64,000 bases of DNA from Fontivita pretiosa (GCF_050410795.1 NZ_CP191258.1:1798001-1862000), one strand, 5' to 3'. Counted from the first letter of the stretch, positions 1 to 8,377 are shown. Notes: generated by a model not told the origin, from the letters alone. Program-made: numbers and translations.

Positions 1-2
1 CA

Positions 3-317
3 GGTTTCGTCCAGAGCCTGTGGGTCACGCCTGGCCTGCTGTGGCCGGCAATCGCGATCATCGCGTTTGCGATCATCGCGGTATGGATCTATCGCATGCG
101 GGTCAACTACCGCGCGGCGGGGCGGAACCTGATGCTGGCCGGGCTGCTGTGGCTGATCGTTTACGACGCCAGTTTCGTCGCCGGCTACGTCGGCTGGAGG
201 CCCGCCGCCCTGCTGCTGCTCCTGTTACCCGTGGCGTACCTCTCAGTCCAGCTCATGCGCTGGTGGGCCAGGCTCGTGCTGCTGTCCCAAAGGCCGGAAT
301 ACCAGCGGGCCAGGTGA
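3..317 (+). CDS. C-terminal part of a polytopic membrane protein (UbiA-prenyltransferase-like?), 5' end outside window
   Basis: The reading frame is open from the first bases of the window and stops at 315-317, giving about 104 residues. They form roughly three hydrophobic segments: one from the start to about residue 27, one beginning NLMLAGLLWLIVYDASF, and a Leu-rich stretch before a basic tail. The spacing of helices and the short basic loops resemble the end of UbiA-type prenyltransferases, but the aspartate-rich catalytic motifs would lie upstream of the window, so this is only a guess. The gene converges on the toxin gene that ends at 339. Confidence 0.45.
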   Translation, partial: GFVQSLWVTPGLLWPAIAIIAFAIIAVWIYRMRVNYRAAGRNLMLAGLLWLIVYDASFVAGYVGWRPAALLLLLLPVAYLSVQLMRWWARLVLLSQRPEYQRAR

Positions 318-338
318 AGGCGCAACCTCCCGGAGGCC

Positions 339-854
339 TCAGGAGGCGTCTTCTGGTCTGGCCCAGCCCCTCGGAGTCGTGGCGATTTCCAGCAGGAATT
401 GCCCCGGGTCGAGCACCTTCACCTGAGGCAAGCGTCGCCGAAATCTCCGGCTCGCATCCGTCTGGCCGATGGGCAAAGACAGCAGATCTTCGTCCAGGCT
501 GACGACATGCGTGGCGTGCATGGCAATGGCAAGTTCGACGAATTTCTGGTCCCGTGGATCGCGCCGGAATTGGAAAGAGGCGCGAGGATGTCGGACATAG
601 TCGCCCACGAAACGCAGCCGACGAATCGTCACCTCGACGAGCTCGGCAGTAATCTGCGGAAACCGCCGGCAAAGTTCCTCATCGCTTAAAACGGCCCTGT
701 GCTCGTCGAGCACTGGCTTGCTAAGCAATGGAATGAAGCGGCGCTGTTCCGCAGCGCGAAGCACCCTGGCGGCTGCTGATGAACTGGAGACGAGTCCGCG
801 CAGCACCGTATTGGTATCCATAACGGCGCGAATCCGCGTTTGCGCACTGCTCAT
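339..854 (-). CDS. PIN-domain ribonuclease toxin of a type II toxin-antitoxin pair
   Basis: A 171-residue PIN-fold protein of the COG1569 type (putative toxin, PIN family). Acidic residues in the places expected for the metal-dependent nuclease site are D13 (AVMDTNTVLRG), E51, D102 (RRDPRDQKFVELA) and D121/D123 (SLDEDLL). Proteins of this family cut RNA when freed from their antitoxin. Its ATG overlaps the stop codon of the upstream small gene by four bases (ATGA at 851-854), the usual arrangement for translationally coupled antitoxin-toxin genes. The target RNA cannot be inferred. Fold assignment is firm; activity as a toxin is an inference from family and context. Confidence 0.85.
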   Translation of the reverse strand: MSSAQTRIRAVMDTNTVLRGLVSSSSAAARVLRAAEQRRFIPLLSKPVLDEHRAVLSDEELCRRFPQITAELVEVTIRRLRFVGDYVRHPRASFQFRRDPRDQKFVELAIAMHATHVVSLDEDLLSLPIGQTDASRRFRRRLPQVKVLDPGQFLLEIATTPRGWARPEDAS

Positions 855-1150
855 CGGCGCTTTCTCGACGAGCGCCTGTGGTGACGGGTGCGAGCCCGAT
901 CCACGAGCTTGTCCAGGTCTTGCTCGGTTATTCCGCTCGTACGGAACCTCGCCTGCACCGCGGCGAACAACTCTTCAAACGAGCTGCTGCGTGCCAGACG
1001 CTCTAGCGACAATCCCCGCTCGATCAGTTCCCTGGCATAGCGCTCGGCGGTCATCCCAAGCGACTGGGCGTGCCGTCGCAGGGCGGCAACCTTCTGCCTG
1101 GCGAGGCCTGTGATCTGAAGCGTCGACTCTGTCCTGGCCGTGCGGCTCAT
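851..1150 (-). CDS. Antitoxin partner of the PIN toxin
   Basis: A 99-residue basic protein located directly upstream of the PIN gene and overlapping it by four bases. The first 50 residues (beginning MSRTARTESTLQITGL, then an ALRRHAQSLGMTAERYARELIERG helix-turn-helix-like stretch) look like a ribbon-helix-helix DNA-binding domain, which in this class autoregulates the operon. The C-terminal half (SSSFEELFAAVQARFR onward) would be the toxin-binding part, and it ends in an Arg-rich tail. The role rests mainly on gene order and size; no specific antitoxin family is recognised with certainty. Confidence 0.7.
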   Translation of the reverse strand: MSRTARTESTLQITGLARQKVAALRRHAQSLGMTAERYARELIERGLSLERLARSSSFEELFAAVQARFRTSGITEQDLDKLVDRARTRHHRRSSRKRR

Positions 1151-1186
1151 CGCGTCCTCGGTCGGTATTCTATGGCGGCTCGCCGC

Positions 1187-2257
1187 TCAGAACCACGCCC
1201 GCAGCAGCAGCAGCCAGCCGACGATCGTGATGCATGAGAAGATGGTGGTCCAGAAGACGCAGTCGGCGGCCAGCTCGGCGTCGCCTTCCAGCTCCAGCGT
1301 GATCAGCAGCGTGTTGACCGCGGTAGGGACGGCGGCGGTGAGGATGAGCAGCTCCGCCGGCCAGGGCCAGAGATCCAGCGCCTTGATTCCCAGCTTGTGG
1401 AAGACCCAGAGCATGGTGAGCATCTGGATCGGGCCGAAAATCAGTCGCAGCACCAGCACGAAGGCGATGGGTCTCCAACGTGGCCAGCGGGGATTGGCGG
1501 CGAGCTGCGCGCCCAGCGTGACCAGGGCGACGGGGACCAGCCCGGCGGCCAGGTACTCGGCGGGCTTGGCGATGAAGATCGGCAGCTTCGACGCATCGCC
1601 GTTGATCAGCCACCGCGTCAGCAGTGCCGAAGCCAGCACATACAGCACGGGCAGGCGGAAGATTTTGGTGAAGATCTCGGTCCACCTGGCCGCCCCTGCC
1701 CAGGCCGCGATGCTCAGCCCGACGGTGAACGTCAGCACGTTCTGGGTGAGCACGACAAACGCCTGAACGGCGCCGCCGTTCTTTACAGATTGGGCGACGG
1801 GCGACTGGGGTGATCCGCTCGCCTGTGCGCCGCGCCCGGCCGTGGACTGCCCGTCGGCTGATGTTGCGGTGCTGGCGGCCGGCACCCCGTCGCGCCCCGG
1901 GTAGGCCAGTTCCGCCAGTGGCAGCCCGTAGTTCCCGCTGTTGTAGAACATGACGGCGATGGCGACGGCGGCCAGGGTCATTCGGTTGACGCGCAGCAGC
2001 CTGCCCAGCCCCCACACCACCGCCCCCAGCACCAACACCTGCGTGACGGTGATGACCATGATCCCGCCCATGTCGCTCCATGGCAGCGAGCTGGTGCTCA
2101 CCTTCTGATAAACAAAGCCGGGAACGAACAGGTAGATGTTGATCTTGCCCAGCGTCCCCAGGTCCACGTTGAATTGCATTCGCAACCACGCGCCCAGCGC
2201 GATGAGGATCAGGATCGGCAACAGGATGTTCAGCAGGATCGAAGTCAGCTCGTGCAC
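1187..2257 (-). CDS. AEC-family (auxin efflux carrier-like) membrane transporter
   Basis: A 356-residue protein with about ten hydrophobic segments, arranged as two five-helix halves separated by a hydrophilic loop (residues about 130-160, rich in Gly/Ser/Ala). The beginning LLNILLPILILIALGAWLR, the FYNSGNYGLPLA motif after helix 4 and the closing AVPTAVNTLLIT motif are typical of the AEC/Mem_trans family, which includes malate and other organic-acid carriers. The substrate cannot be told from sequence. The start codon is GTG and no clear Shine-Dalgarno is seen. It is divergent from the lipoprotein gene that begins near 2364. Confidence 0.85.
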   Translation of the reverse strand: MHELTSILLNILLPILILIALGAWLRMQFNVDLGTLGKINIYLFVPGFVYQKVSTSSLPWSDMGGIMVITVTQVLVLGAVVWGLGRLLRVNRMTLAAVAIAVMFYNSGNYGLPLAELAYPGRDGVPAASTATSADGQSTAGRGAQASGSPQSPVAQSVKNGGAVQAFVVLTQNVLTFTVGLSIAAWAGAARWTEIFTKIFRLPVLYVLASALLTRWLINGDASKLPIFIAKPAEYLAAGLVPVALVTLGAQLAANPRWPRWRPIAFVLVLRLIFGPIQMLTMLWVFHKLGIKALDLWPWPAELLILTAAVPTAVNTLLITLELEGDAELAADCVFWTTIFSCITIVGWLLLLRAWF

Positions 2258-2363
2258 GGGTGCAGACGATATCGGTTCGCAGGCGGCGGGAAAAGTGCGG
2301 CGGCGCGTCCAGCGGCGACGGCCCGGGGCGACTGTTCAGGTGAGCTAAACCACGAATGTAATC

Positions 2364-2981
2364 GTGCCGACATACCGGAGGCGTCTGTTCGGCGGGGTGA
2401 CGTACGTGACGAACAATCGAAGAAACAAAAGGGTGGTCGCAGGCGGCACATGCCTGTTGGGGCTGACACTTGTGAGCTGCGTGCTGTTGCTTTGCAGCGG
2501 GTGTGACCCTCGCAGCGCCGGAGCCTCATCCTCAGGCACGTCCCATAACTCATCCAGTGGCGAGCCGATCCCCGCCGTGATCGATGGATTGCCGGTGCTG
2601 GTCGCGGATGCCGCGCATTCGATACTGGATTCGCGCCGCGGCGGGCGACCGTACGTGCTGGAAGCGCGTCGTGCGTCGGCGGGTCTGGTCCTGCACGCGG
2701 GGAACATGCCCCTGAACGACCCGGAGCGGCTGCTGCGGCCGCCCAACGCCGCCCAGATGCTTTATGACCGTGGAGTGTACACGATCGCCTGGCCCCAGCG
2801 GACACAGCCAGCGATGGTCAAGCTTCAGCCGGCGACGCTGCGGACGCTGCGCGGCTCAGAGTTCCGCGGCTTTTCGGCGGGCAAGCAGGCGTACATCGCT
2901 ATCGGTTTTGAGGAGTCGGATCCGAACAGCGGCAAGGTCACGTTTGTCGCTTATTGGGCCGGGTCGGTCATTTTCCACTGA
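2364..2981 (+). CDS. Predicted lipoprotein of unknown function
   Basis: About 205 residues. A basic N-region is followed by a hydrophobic stretch (GLTLVSCVLLLCSGC) ending in a lipobox-like LCSGC, so the protein is probably secreted and lipid-modified, with a Ser-rich linker after the cysteine. The remainder (AVIDGLPVLVADAAHSILD to the end) has no domain I recognise. The start is uncertain: the first in-frame candidate is GTG at 2364, with further GTG codons at 2397 and 2406, all upstream of the signal sequence. It overlaps the convergent small gene at 2968 by 14 bases. Confidence 0.6.
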   Translation: MPTYRRRLFGGVTYVTNNRRNKRVVAGGTCLLGLTLVSCVLLLCSGCDPRSAGASSSGTSHNSSSGEPIPAVIDGLPVLVADAAHSILDSRRGGRPYVLEARRASAGLVLHAGNMPLNDPERLLRPPNAAQMLYDRGVYTIAWPQRTQPAMVKLQPATLRTLRGSEFRGFSAGKQAYIAIGFEESDPNSGKVTFVAYWAGSVIFH

Positions 2982-3198
2982 CCGCCTGCACGCGAGCCGA
3001 GTGACCGACAGCGGCTGCGGCAGCCGCTGGCGCAGCCGTCTCCGCCTCCGCATTACACTTGTTTTCGTAGGGACAATATCGGCACTGGTTGCCGCAGCAG
3101 GTGCCCAGCTTCAGCAGATACTCGCGGGTAAACTGCGCGCGTCCATCGGTGTCGATGATGTAATCGATCCCCAGCACCGGCCGCTTGCGTCTTGGCAT
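2968..3198 (-). CDS. Small Cys-rich protein, DUF5522-like
   Basis: A 76-residue protein. The first 50 residues carry the pattern FTREYLLKLGTCCGNQCRYCPY, which matches the short conserved DUF5522 motif (tyrosine-leucine, CCG-N-x-C-R-x-C-P-Y). The clustered cysteines suggest a metal or Fe-S site, but no function is established. The C-terminal third is Ala-rich and looks disordered. It is convergent with the lipoprotein gene to its left. Confidence 0.75.
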   Translation of the reverse strand: MPRRKRPVLGIDYIIDTDGRAQFTREYLLKLGTCCGNQCRYCPYENKCNAEAETAAPAAAAAAVGHSARVQAVSGK

Positions 3199-3336
3199 GG
3201 TTGGTCTTCCGCGCGTTACGCTTCAGTTGACCGGCCGGTTCGGACGATTTCCAGTGCATTTTCTTCAGGCGATTGATCAATCCGCGGAATGACGCGGAGA
3301 GCGTGCCGGGAAGGGATTTGTCCCCGCAAGGCGGAT

Positions 3337-4704
3337 TCAAAGGTCCGGGGAACTCGGCGCAGTGCTGCTGGAACGGGTCGTGGGACGGAAGCCTTCTTCG
3401 CTCATCATCTGGCGGATCCGGCCCAGCTCACGCTGCGTGCGGGCACGGAGGTACTCCAGCATGTCCGGCGCGACCTCCGACTGCCGGACAAAAACTTCCA
3501 TGCCATTGTCCAGCCGGATGGTGCCGACAATCGGATCGCGCATCGGCCCGGCGGGCGTGTTCTGCTGGTTCCAGATATACACCCCGTCATCGTTCACGAC
3601 GTACCCCAGCCCGGTGAAGCCGGCGATGTTCTCCAGTGCCTGCTTGATCGTCGCGTTGTCCAGCACGAGCCGAACGGTGCGGAACTCAGTTGGGATTCGC
3701 TGTATGGCGCCAGGCTCGATCGTGAACTCCACTCCGCTGCGCTGCGAAAGCTCACTGAGAACCTGACCGATCTCCACCCCGTTGTAGCGGATGGTGATCG
3801 TCTTGGAGAGCTGATCGCGGATCTGATCTTCCTTGGGGCGAATGAGAATGCTCTTGCCCCAGGGATGCCATGTCGCGCGCGTCTCTTTGGGGATCGCTTC
3901 CAGTGCCTCGGCGAGCGTGGCGTTGCGCGGCACGAAGATCGTCTGATCTGAACGAACCGCGTCGCCGACGCGAAGCTCGATCGCCAGCCCCAGCGGTTTT
4001 TTACCCGCCTTCTTCAGGTTTTCGTCGATCGCTTCGAGCCTGGCATCGACGGCTTCGGCGAGCTGTCGCAGGGTCGGGCGCTCGGTGTTCAGGGCAAGCG
4101 GATTTGACGCCAGCACATCCAGTGCAACCAGTTCCGAGACGGTCGATCGCCGCCCCAGCCGCACCAGCGCCGGCATCGGCTGAAGCTCGACGGCTTCATC
4201 CTTGAGCACGACCACGAGGCCCAGTGTGCGGGCGATATCGCCCAGCGCTTCGCGCAGCGTCTTGCCCTCGATCTTGGCGGTGACGGTGGTCTGATCGCCC
4301 CAGGGGAGCAGTTCCCAGACACTGGGCGTGGCCTCGATGCGCACGCCGGTCTGTTCGCCGATCGCGCGCATTGCGATGGGCAGGGGCGTGGTGTTCAGCT
4401 CGAGCGGAAAGACCTTGTCCAGGGCCTCGTTGATCAGGGCCGAGCTGTTCTGGGCAAGAGCCGAGCTGACGAGCAGAACGAGCACAAGGCATGAAGAGAA
4501 AGCTGCCGCAAGCGCGTCAAGACGCGGCCAATGGACTCCTGCTCGGGCCAATCTGCCTTTTTCACGGGCGTCCCGCCCGTGCGCGCTCTGCTCGCGCGGT
4601 CGGGACGCCCGTGACACGCAAGTGTCGCCTGATGGATTCCCGCAAAGGCTCATTGTTGCTGGTTTCACCATGATGGAGGCGCTTTTTGCGCCTTCGTGTC
4701 CCAT
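3337..4704 (-). CDS. Secreted STN/secretin-N-like domain protein, third gene of a sigma/anti-sigma operon
   Basis: About 455 residues if read from the ATG at 4704. A hydrophobic signal segment (ALAAAFSSCLVLVLLVSSALAQ) precedes two regions of the STN or secretin short-domain type: LPIAMRAIGEQTGVRIEA...LREALGDIARTLGLVVVL, and IGQVLSELSQRSGVEFTIE...IKQALENIAGFTGLGYVV. Such beta-alpha-beta modules occur in secretins, TonB receptors and planctomycete sigma-factor operons. The gene lies four bases after the anti-sigma gene. The 5' part is odd: codons before the signal peptide run through a hairpin at 4677-4693 and a GC-rich inverted repeat at 4562-4614, so translation may really begin further in, for example at TTG 4549-4551. 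Confidence 0.7.
   Translation of the reverse strand: MGHEGAKSASIMVKPATMSLCGNPSGDTCVSRASRPREQSAHGRDAREKGRLARAGVHWPRLDALAAAFSSCLVLVLLVSSALAQNSSALINEALDKVFPLELNTTPLPIAMRAIGEQTGVRIEATPSVWELLPWGDQTTVTAKIEGKTLREALGDIARTLGLVVVLKDEAVELQPMPALVRLGRRSTVSELVALDVLASNPLALNTERPTLRQLAEAVDARLEAIDENLKKAGKKPLGLAIELRVGDAVRSDQTIFVPRNATLAEALEAIPKETRATWHPWGKSILIRPKEDQIRDQLSKTITIRYNGVEIGQVLSELSQRSGVEFTIEPGAIQRIPTEFRTVRLVLDNATIKQALENIAGFTGLGYVVNDDGVYIWNQQNTPAGPMRDPIVGTIRLDNGMEVFVRQSEVAPDMLEYLRARTQRELGRIRQMMSEEGFRPTTRSSSTAPSSPDL
4562..4614. repeat. GC-rich REP-like inverted repeat
   Basis: Bases 4562-4575 (TCACGGGCGTCCCG) are repeated as a perfect inverted copy at 4601-4614. The left arm continues to 4581 and itself forms a hairpin of 8 bp with a 3-base loop (CACGGGCG-TCC-CGCCCGTG). 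The same core occurs at 13199-13218 and, with one change, at 57738-57758. Here it lies in the extreme 5' part of the STN-domain reading frame. Confidence 0.8.
4677..4693. other. Short hairpin near the anti-sigma / STN gene junction
   Basis: AGGCGC-TTTTT-GCGCCT, a 6-bp stem with a 5-base loop, sits 15 bases past the anti-sigma stop codon. On the transcribed (minus) strand no U-tract follows, so it is a poor intrinsic terminator and is more likely a processing or stabilising structure. Confidence 0.4.
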
Positions 4705-4707
4705 CGG

Positions 4708-5265
4708 TCAATATAAGCTCGAATCAGTGTCCTGGCCCGTGTTCACCCGATCGATCAACACGACGGTCGGACGGGAGACGATCTCCTCGCCGCCGCGCCA
4801 TTGATTCGCCAACGTCGGCGAGGGTCCGATCGAGATCTGCGAGACCACGGGTCCGGCGGATTGTTCGACTTGGGGCCCGGAAACGACGGCAATGCCTTGG
4901 GGCGCGGGTCCGGCCTCGTGCCGCGGTCCGCGAGCGAAGAAAATCGCCAGGCTGAGAACCATGAGCACCGCCGCCGCAATCGCCAGACGAGCCGTCCAGC
5001 CGATGGCACGGATCGAGAAATGTCGAACCGGCGGTTCCTCCGCCGCGACGGCACGTGAGATTTCGTCCGCCAGCCGGTCCCAGGCAAGCTGCGGCATTCC
5101 CGGCAGATGCGTCTTCAGCAGCGTGTCCAGCCGCCGGTAGTCTGCCAGGATCGCCCGCGCCTCGGCGTCGCTGGCCAACCGCTCGTCCAGCACATCGCGC
5201 TGAAGCGGCGGCAATGTGCCGTCGAGGTATTGGCTGATCGAGTATTCAAGTTCTTCGCGGGTCAT
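4708..5265 (-). CDS. Anti-sigma factor, single-pass membrane protein
   Basis: About 185 residues from the ATG at 5265 (MTREELEYSISQYLDGTLPP); a GTG at 5301 would add 12 residues. The N-terminal half resembles the short helical anti-sigma domain (ISQYLDGTLPPLQRDVLDERLASDAEARAILADYRRLDTLL), but the HxxxCxxC zinc motif is absent. One transmembrane helix (LAIAAAVLMVLSLAIFFA) follows, then an extracytoplasmic tail. It is the second gene after the ECF sigma factor at 5335-5979, so it probably holds that sigma at the membrane until a signal is sensed. Confidence 0.75.
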   Translation of the reverse strand: MTREELEYSISQYLDGTLPPLQRDVLDERLASDAEARAILADYRRLDTLLKTHLPGMPQLAWDRLADEISRAVAAEEPPVRHFSIRAIGWTARLAIAAAVLMVLSLAIFFARGPRHEAGPAPQGIAVVSGPQVEQSAGPVVSQISIGPSPTLANQWRGGEEIVSRPTVVLIDRVNTGQDTDSSLY

Positions 5266-5282
5266 GAGCCGTTCCGATGCTT

Positions 5283-5316
5283 GATTTGCGATCTGAGGCA
5301 CCCGGATCGCAAATCA
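5283..5316. other. Hairpin between sigma and anti-sigma genes
   Basis: GATTTGCGATC at 5283-5293 and its exact reverse complement at 5306-5316 give an 11-bp stem with a 12-base loop. It lies between the sigma stop codon and the anti-sigma ATG and covers the alternative GTG start of the anti-sigma gene. It could modulate translation or mRNA stability of the second gene. Confidence 0.55.
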
Positions 5317-5334
5317 AAGTTCAAAAGTCACAAA

Positions 5335-5979
5335 TCACAAATGTTCCTTGAGCAACTCCTTGAGCTTCTTACGGCCCTGAAACACGTGCCACTTCACCGC
5401 CTCGACGCTGCATCCCAGCGCCTCGGCCACGTCCTTCTGCGGCATCTGCTGGATTGCGAACAGCACGATGGCCAGTCGCTGCTTCTCCGGCAGCTCATTC
5501 AACGCCTCCTGGAGCCGCTTGCCCATCTCCCGGCTTTCCAGCGCATGCGCCGGATCATCATCCCGGCTCATCCATTCGCTGGAGCCTCCCGCGGCGGGGT
5601 CAACCTGCTGAGCATCGGTCGGCCCCAGCAGATCATCCAGCGGGAGCTGCGAACGGACCTTTCGGCTGCGGCGATAGTTCAGCGACAGGTTTGAGACGAT
5701 CCGCATCAGCCAGCCGCCGAACGCCTCGGGCTTCTGGAGGCTGGCCAGACTTGTGTAGGCCTTGAGGAACGAATCCTGCGTAACCTCCAGGGCGTCCTGC
5801 ATGTTCCCAAGGAGCCGGAAGCTGACGGCGGCGGCCTGACGTTGATATCGACGGATCAGCACGTCGAAGGCGTCGCGTTGCCCGGCAAGCACCTGCCGCA
5901 CGAGCAGCCCGTCGGACGGTTGCCCCGGTTGCTCGCGGTGCGACGGCCCGGTTGCTCGCTCGCTCGCCTTGGGCTCCAT
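5335..5979 (-). CDS. ECF-type RNA polymerase sigma-70 factor
   Basis: 214 residues from ATG 5979 (MEPKASERATGP). Region 2 is clear: DAFDVLIRRYQRQAAAVSFRLLGNMQDALEVTQDSFLKAYTSL, with the region 2.4 part FGGWLMRIVSNLSLNYRRSRKVR. Region 4 is ELPEKQRLAIVLFAIQQMPQKDVAEALGCSVEAVKWHVFQGRKKLKELL, a typical sigma-4 helix-turn-helix for the -35 element. A 30-residue linker joins the two. The following two genes encode a membrane anti-sigma factor and a secreted STN-domain protein, so this is a signal-responsive sigma system. An inverted repeat (CTCTAAC / GTTAGAG, about 5991-6014) just upstream may be part of its promoter. Confidence 0.92.
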   Translation of the reverse strand: MEPKASERATGPSHREQPGQPSDGLLVRQVLAGQRDAFDVLIRRYQRQAAAVSFRLLGNMQDALEVTQDSFLKAYTSLASLQKPEAFGGWLMRIVSNLSLNYRRSRKVRSQLPLDDLLGPTDAQQVDPAAGGSSEWMSRDDDPAHALESREMGKRLQEALNELPEKQRLAIVLFAIQQMPQKDVAEALGCSVEAVKWHVFQGRKKLKELLKEHL

Positions 5980-6107
5980 GGGATTGGACACTCTAACTCT
6001 AGGGTCGTTAGAGGGATGGCCGTTGTTTCTACCGCAGTCCCCGACCGGCAGGCGTTTGCGGCAGTGCGCGGCCGACTTGGCAACCGCGCCCTGCTCCGAT
6101 AATCCTC

Positions 6108-6956
6108 TTACCTCACAAGGCTTAGCAGCTCCCGGCAGTACTCCGCCACCGCCTGCCCAATCAACTCGGGACTCTTTGAGGCATGTTCCTTGATCCGACG
6201 GACCACCGCGCTGCCCACGATCGCTCCGTCGGCCAGTTCCGATAACTGTTTGACGTGCTCGGCCCGGGAGATGCCGAAGCCGACGCACACGGGACGGTCC
6301 GTCAGACTCTTGAGCTGTCGGACGTTCTCCCGCAGGTCCGCCGCAAGCTGCTGCCGCTCGCCGGTGATGCCCGCCACCGACAGGTAATACACGAACCCGC
6401 TGCACATCGCCGCGATCTGCGCCCGCCGCTGCGGCGGTGTCGTCGGCGCCACCAGCAGGATCGTGTCCAATCCCGCCGAACGAACCTGATCGCACACGCC
6501 CTGCGCCTCGGGCGGCGGCAGGTCGGGCAGAATCACCCCATCAAATCCCGCCAGCTTCGCATTGCTCAGGAACCGCGCCAGGCCATAGCGGAAGACGATG
6601 CTGTAGCTGACCATCGCCACCAGCGGGATCGAGACGCTCTGCCGCGCCCGACCGATGGTCGTGAAGACCTCGTTCAGCTTCAGCTTGCGCGACAGCGCCG
6701 CGGTGAATGCTTCCTGAATCACCGGCCCGTCTGCAATCGGATCCGAGAACGGGATGCCGACCTCGATCACGTTGGCTCCGGCGCGCTGCAACGCCGGCAA
6801 TAGCGCCTCGGTCGTGGCCAGGTCCGGGTACCCCGCCGGCACGAAGGGCATCAAGCCGATTTGCCCCCGGGCGCGCAATTCCGCAAACGTCTGGTGAATC
6901 GTGATACGTGTCTGCGGCGGCTGAGGCTGGGAGGCGGGTGTCATCGTGGAAGTCAT
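6108..6956 (-). CDS. trpA: Tryptophan synthase alpha chain
   Basis: 282 residues; the TIM-barrel subunit that splits indole-3-glycerol phosphate into indole and glyceraldehyde 3-phosphate, passing indole to TrpB. The signature VIEVGIPFSDPIADGP contains the catalytic glutamate (E65) and aspartate (D76). GFDGVILPDLPPPEA, LVAPTTPPQR and the phosphate-binding GFGISRAEHV / GAIVGSAVVRRI follow in order. The first 18 residues (Pro/Gln-rich) exceed the usual start, and ATG codons 1 or 5 are possible. No trpB is adjacent in the window; the gene stands between the sigma operon and the VWA gene. Confidence 0.95.
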   Translation of the reverse strand: MTSTMTPASQPQPPQTRITIHQTFAELRARGQIGLMPFVPAGYPDLATTEALLPALQRAGANVIEVGIPFSDPIADGPVIQEAFTAALSRKLKLNEVFTTIGRARQSVSIPLVAMVSYSIVFRYGLARFLSNAKLAGFDGVILPDLPPPEAQGVCDQVRSAGLDTILLVAPTTPPQRRAQIAAMCSGFVYYLSVAGITGERQQLAADLRENVRQLKSLTDRPVCVGFGISRAEHVKQLSELADGAIVGSAVVRRIKEHASKSPELIGQAVAEYCRELLSLVR

Positions 6957-7057
6957 TGGCTGGCTGCCGGATCCAAAGCCCGGATGATAGGTGCCCCCGC
7001 ACCGCGGTTCAAGATTTCCTTCTGCACGTGCTGATCCGGGGGATACAATGGCCCGCG

Positions 7058-8230
7058 ATGAAATACTACTACGGCGAATACGACGGCTCGGAGTTCCCCA
7101 CGCAGGATAAGCTGTTCAGCTTCGACCAGCTCATGCAGTTCATCATGCAGCATGGGGAACAGGCGCTGAAGGCGATTCAGCAGATGCTCAACGACCCGGA
7201 CAAGCCCGAGCAATCTGAGATGCTCGAGCAACTGCTCCAGGAAGGCATGTTCGACAAGGACGGCAAGGGCAAACTCCGACTCACCCCGCGCGCCATCAGC
7301 CGCATGCAGCGCAAGGCCCTGCTGGAGGTTTTCGCCAATCTCCGTCAGGGACAACGTGAAGGCCACGAAAAGATCACCGCCGGCCTGGGCGGCGAACGCA
7401 TCGAGGGCACCAAGCCCTATGAGTATGGCGACCCGGTGAGCGAGCTGGATCTGCACCAGACCCTTCGCAACGCGCTGGCGCGCCACGGGCTGCCGGACCG
7501 CTCGCAACTCCAGGACTGCAAGTCAAAGATCCGATTCGACGAGCACGACTTCGAGCTTCACCTGCACGAGGGCACCACCAGTTGCTCGACGGTCGTGCTG
7601 CTGGACATGTCCGGGTCGATGATGCGCTATGGTCGATTCCTGGCCGCCAAGAAAGTCGCGATGGCGATGCAGGCGCTGGTCCGCGGGCGGTTTCCGCAGG
7701 ATTCTCTGGACTTCGTCGGGTTCTACTCCGGCGCGTCGAAGATCCCGGAGATCATGCTTCCGCTGGCGATGCCCAAACCGGTCACCATCTACGATTACCA
7801 GGTTCGCCTGCGCGTGCCGATCCACCAGCTCGACAAGGCCCCGCAGCACTTCACCAACCTGCACATGGGGCTACAGCTCGCCCGGCGAATCCTTCAGAAA
7901 CGCACCAGCGAGAACAAGCAGATCTTCATCGTCACCGACGGGCAGCCCACCGCTCATGTCGAGGGCGATTTCGTCTACCTGCTGTATCCGCCGGACAAAC
8001 GCAGCACCATCGCAACACTCAAAGAAGCGGTGCTGGCGGTTCGCGAGGGATGCCGCATCTCCACTTTCGCGCTGATCGAGGACTACTGGGGCATGGATTG
8101 GGTCGGCTTTGTCGATCAACTCACGAAGCTGACCAGGGGCGTCGCCTTCTATACCAGCAGCTCCGAACTGGCCTCGTGCATCATGGAAAGCTACCTGAGC
8201 GGGCGAAAGAAGAAGGCCTACCTCGCCTGA
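7058..8230 (+). CDS. VWA-domain protein (MIDAS-containing)
   Basis: 390 residues from ATG 7058 (MKYYYGEYDGSEFP); the open frame extends further upstream but that part overlaps the trpA promoter side. The N-terminal 170 residues are helical and charged. The von Willebrand A fold starts at STVVLLDMSGSMMRYG (MIDAS D183-x-S-x-S) and continues with FTNLHMGLQLARRIL (MIDAS Thr region) and IFIVTDGQPTAH (MIDAS Asp). Planctomycete proteins of this type often partner MoxR ATPases, but none is adjacent here. No signal peptide; probably cytoplasmic. Confidence 0.85.
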   Translation: MKYYYGEYDGSEFPTQDKLFSFDQLMQFIMQHGEQALKAIQQMLNDPDKPEQSEMLEQLLQEGMFDKDGKGKLRLTPRAISRMQRKALLEVFANLRQGQREGHEKITAGLGGERIEGTKPYEYGDPVSELDLHQTLRNALARHGLPDRSQLQDCKSKIRFDEHDFELHLHEGTTSCSTVVLLDMSGSMMRYGRFLAAKKVAMAMQALVRGRFPQDSLDFVGFYSGASKIPEIMLPLAMPKPVTIYDYQVRLRVPIHQLDKAPQHFTNLHMGLQLARRILQKRTSENKQIFIVTDGQPTAHVEGDFVYLLYPPDKRSTIATLKEAVLAVREGCRISTFALIEDYWGMDWVGFVDQLTKLTRGVAFYTSSSELASCIMESYLSGRKKKAYLA

Positions 8231-8266
8231 CCAACGGTGCGCCAGGCGACGGTGCGCATTATTGGC

Positions 8267-8328
8267 GATGCCCTGCCCGACGGGACAGACACTTCAAGTC
8301 CGGGTCTGTCTCATCGAGGCAGGGCATC
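8267..8328. terminator. Nested hairpin between convergent genes, possible bidirectional terminator
   Basis: GATGCCCTGCC (8267-8277) pairs exactly with 8318-8328, and inside it GACAGAC (8284-8290) pairs exactly with GTCTGTC (8304-8310). The structure lies between the stop codons of two convergent genes (8230 and 8378). There is no U-run on either strand, so Rho-independent termination is not proven. Confidence 0.5.
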
Positions 8329-8377
8329 ACCATGAGTGCGATGCAGCGGATGCCGAAGGGGGTCGGCGGCCAAAGCG

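Noticed and set aside
5980..6495. N-terminal extension of the sigma-factor frame
   Set aside because: The added residues overlap trpA on the same strand in another frame and show no sigma similarity; ATG 5979 fits the family start.
6908..7057. Upstream extension of the VWA-protein frame
   Set aside because: It overlaps the trpA start on the opposite strand, and its composition is unlike the domain; ATG 7058 was preferred.
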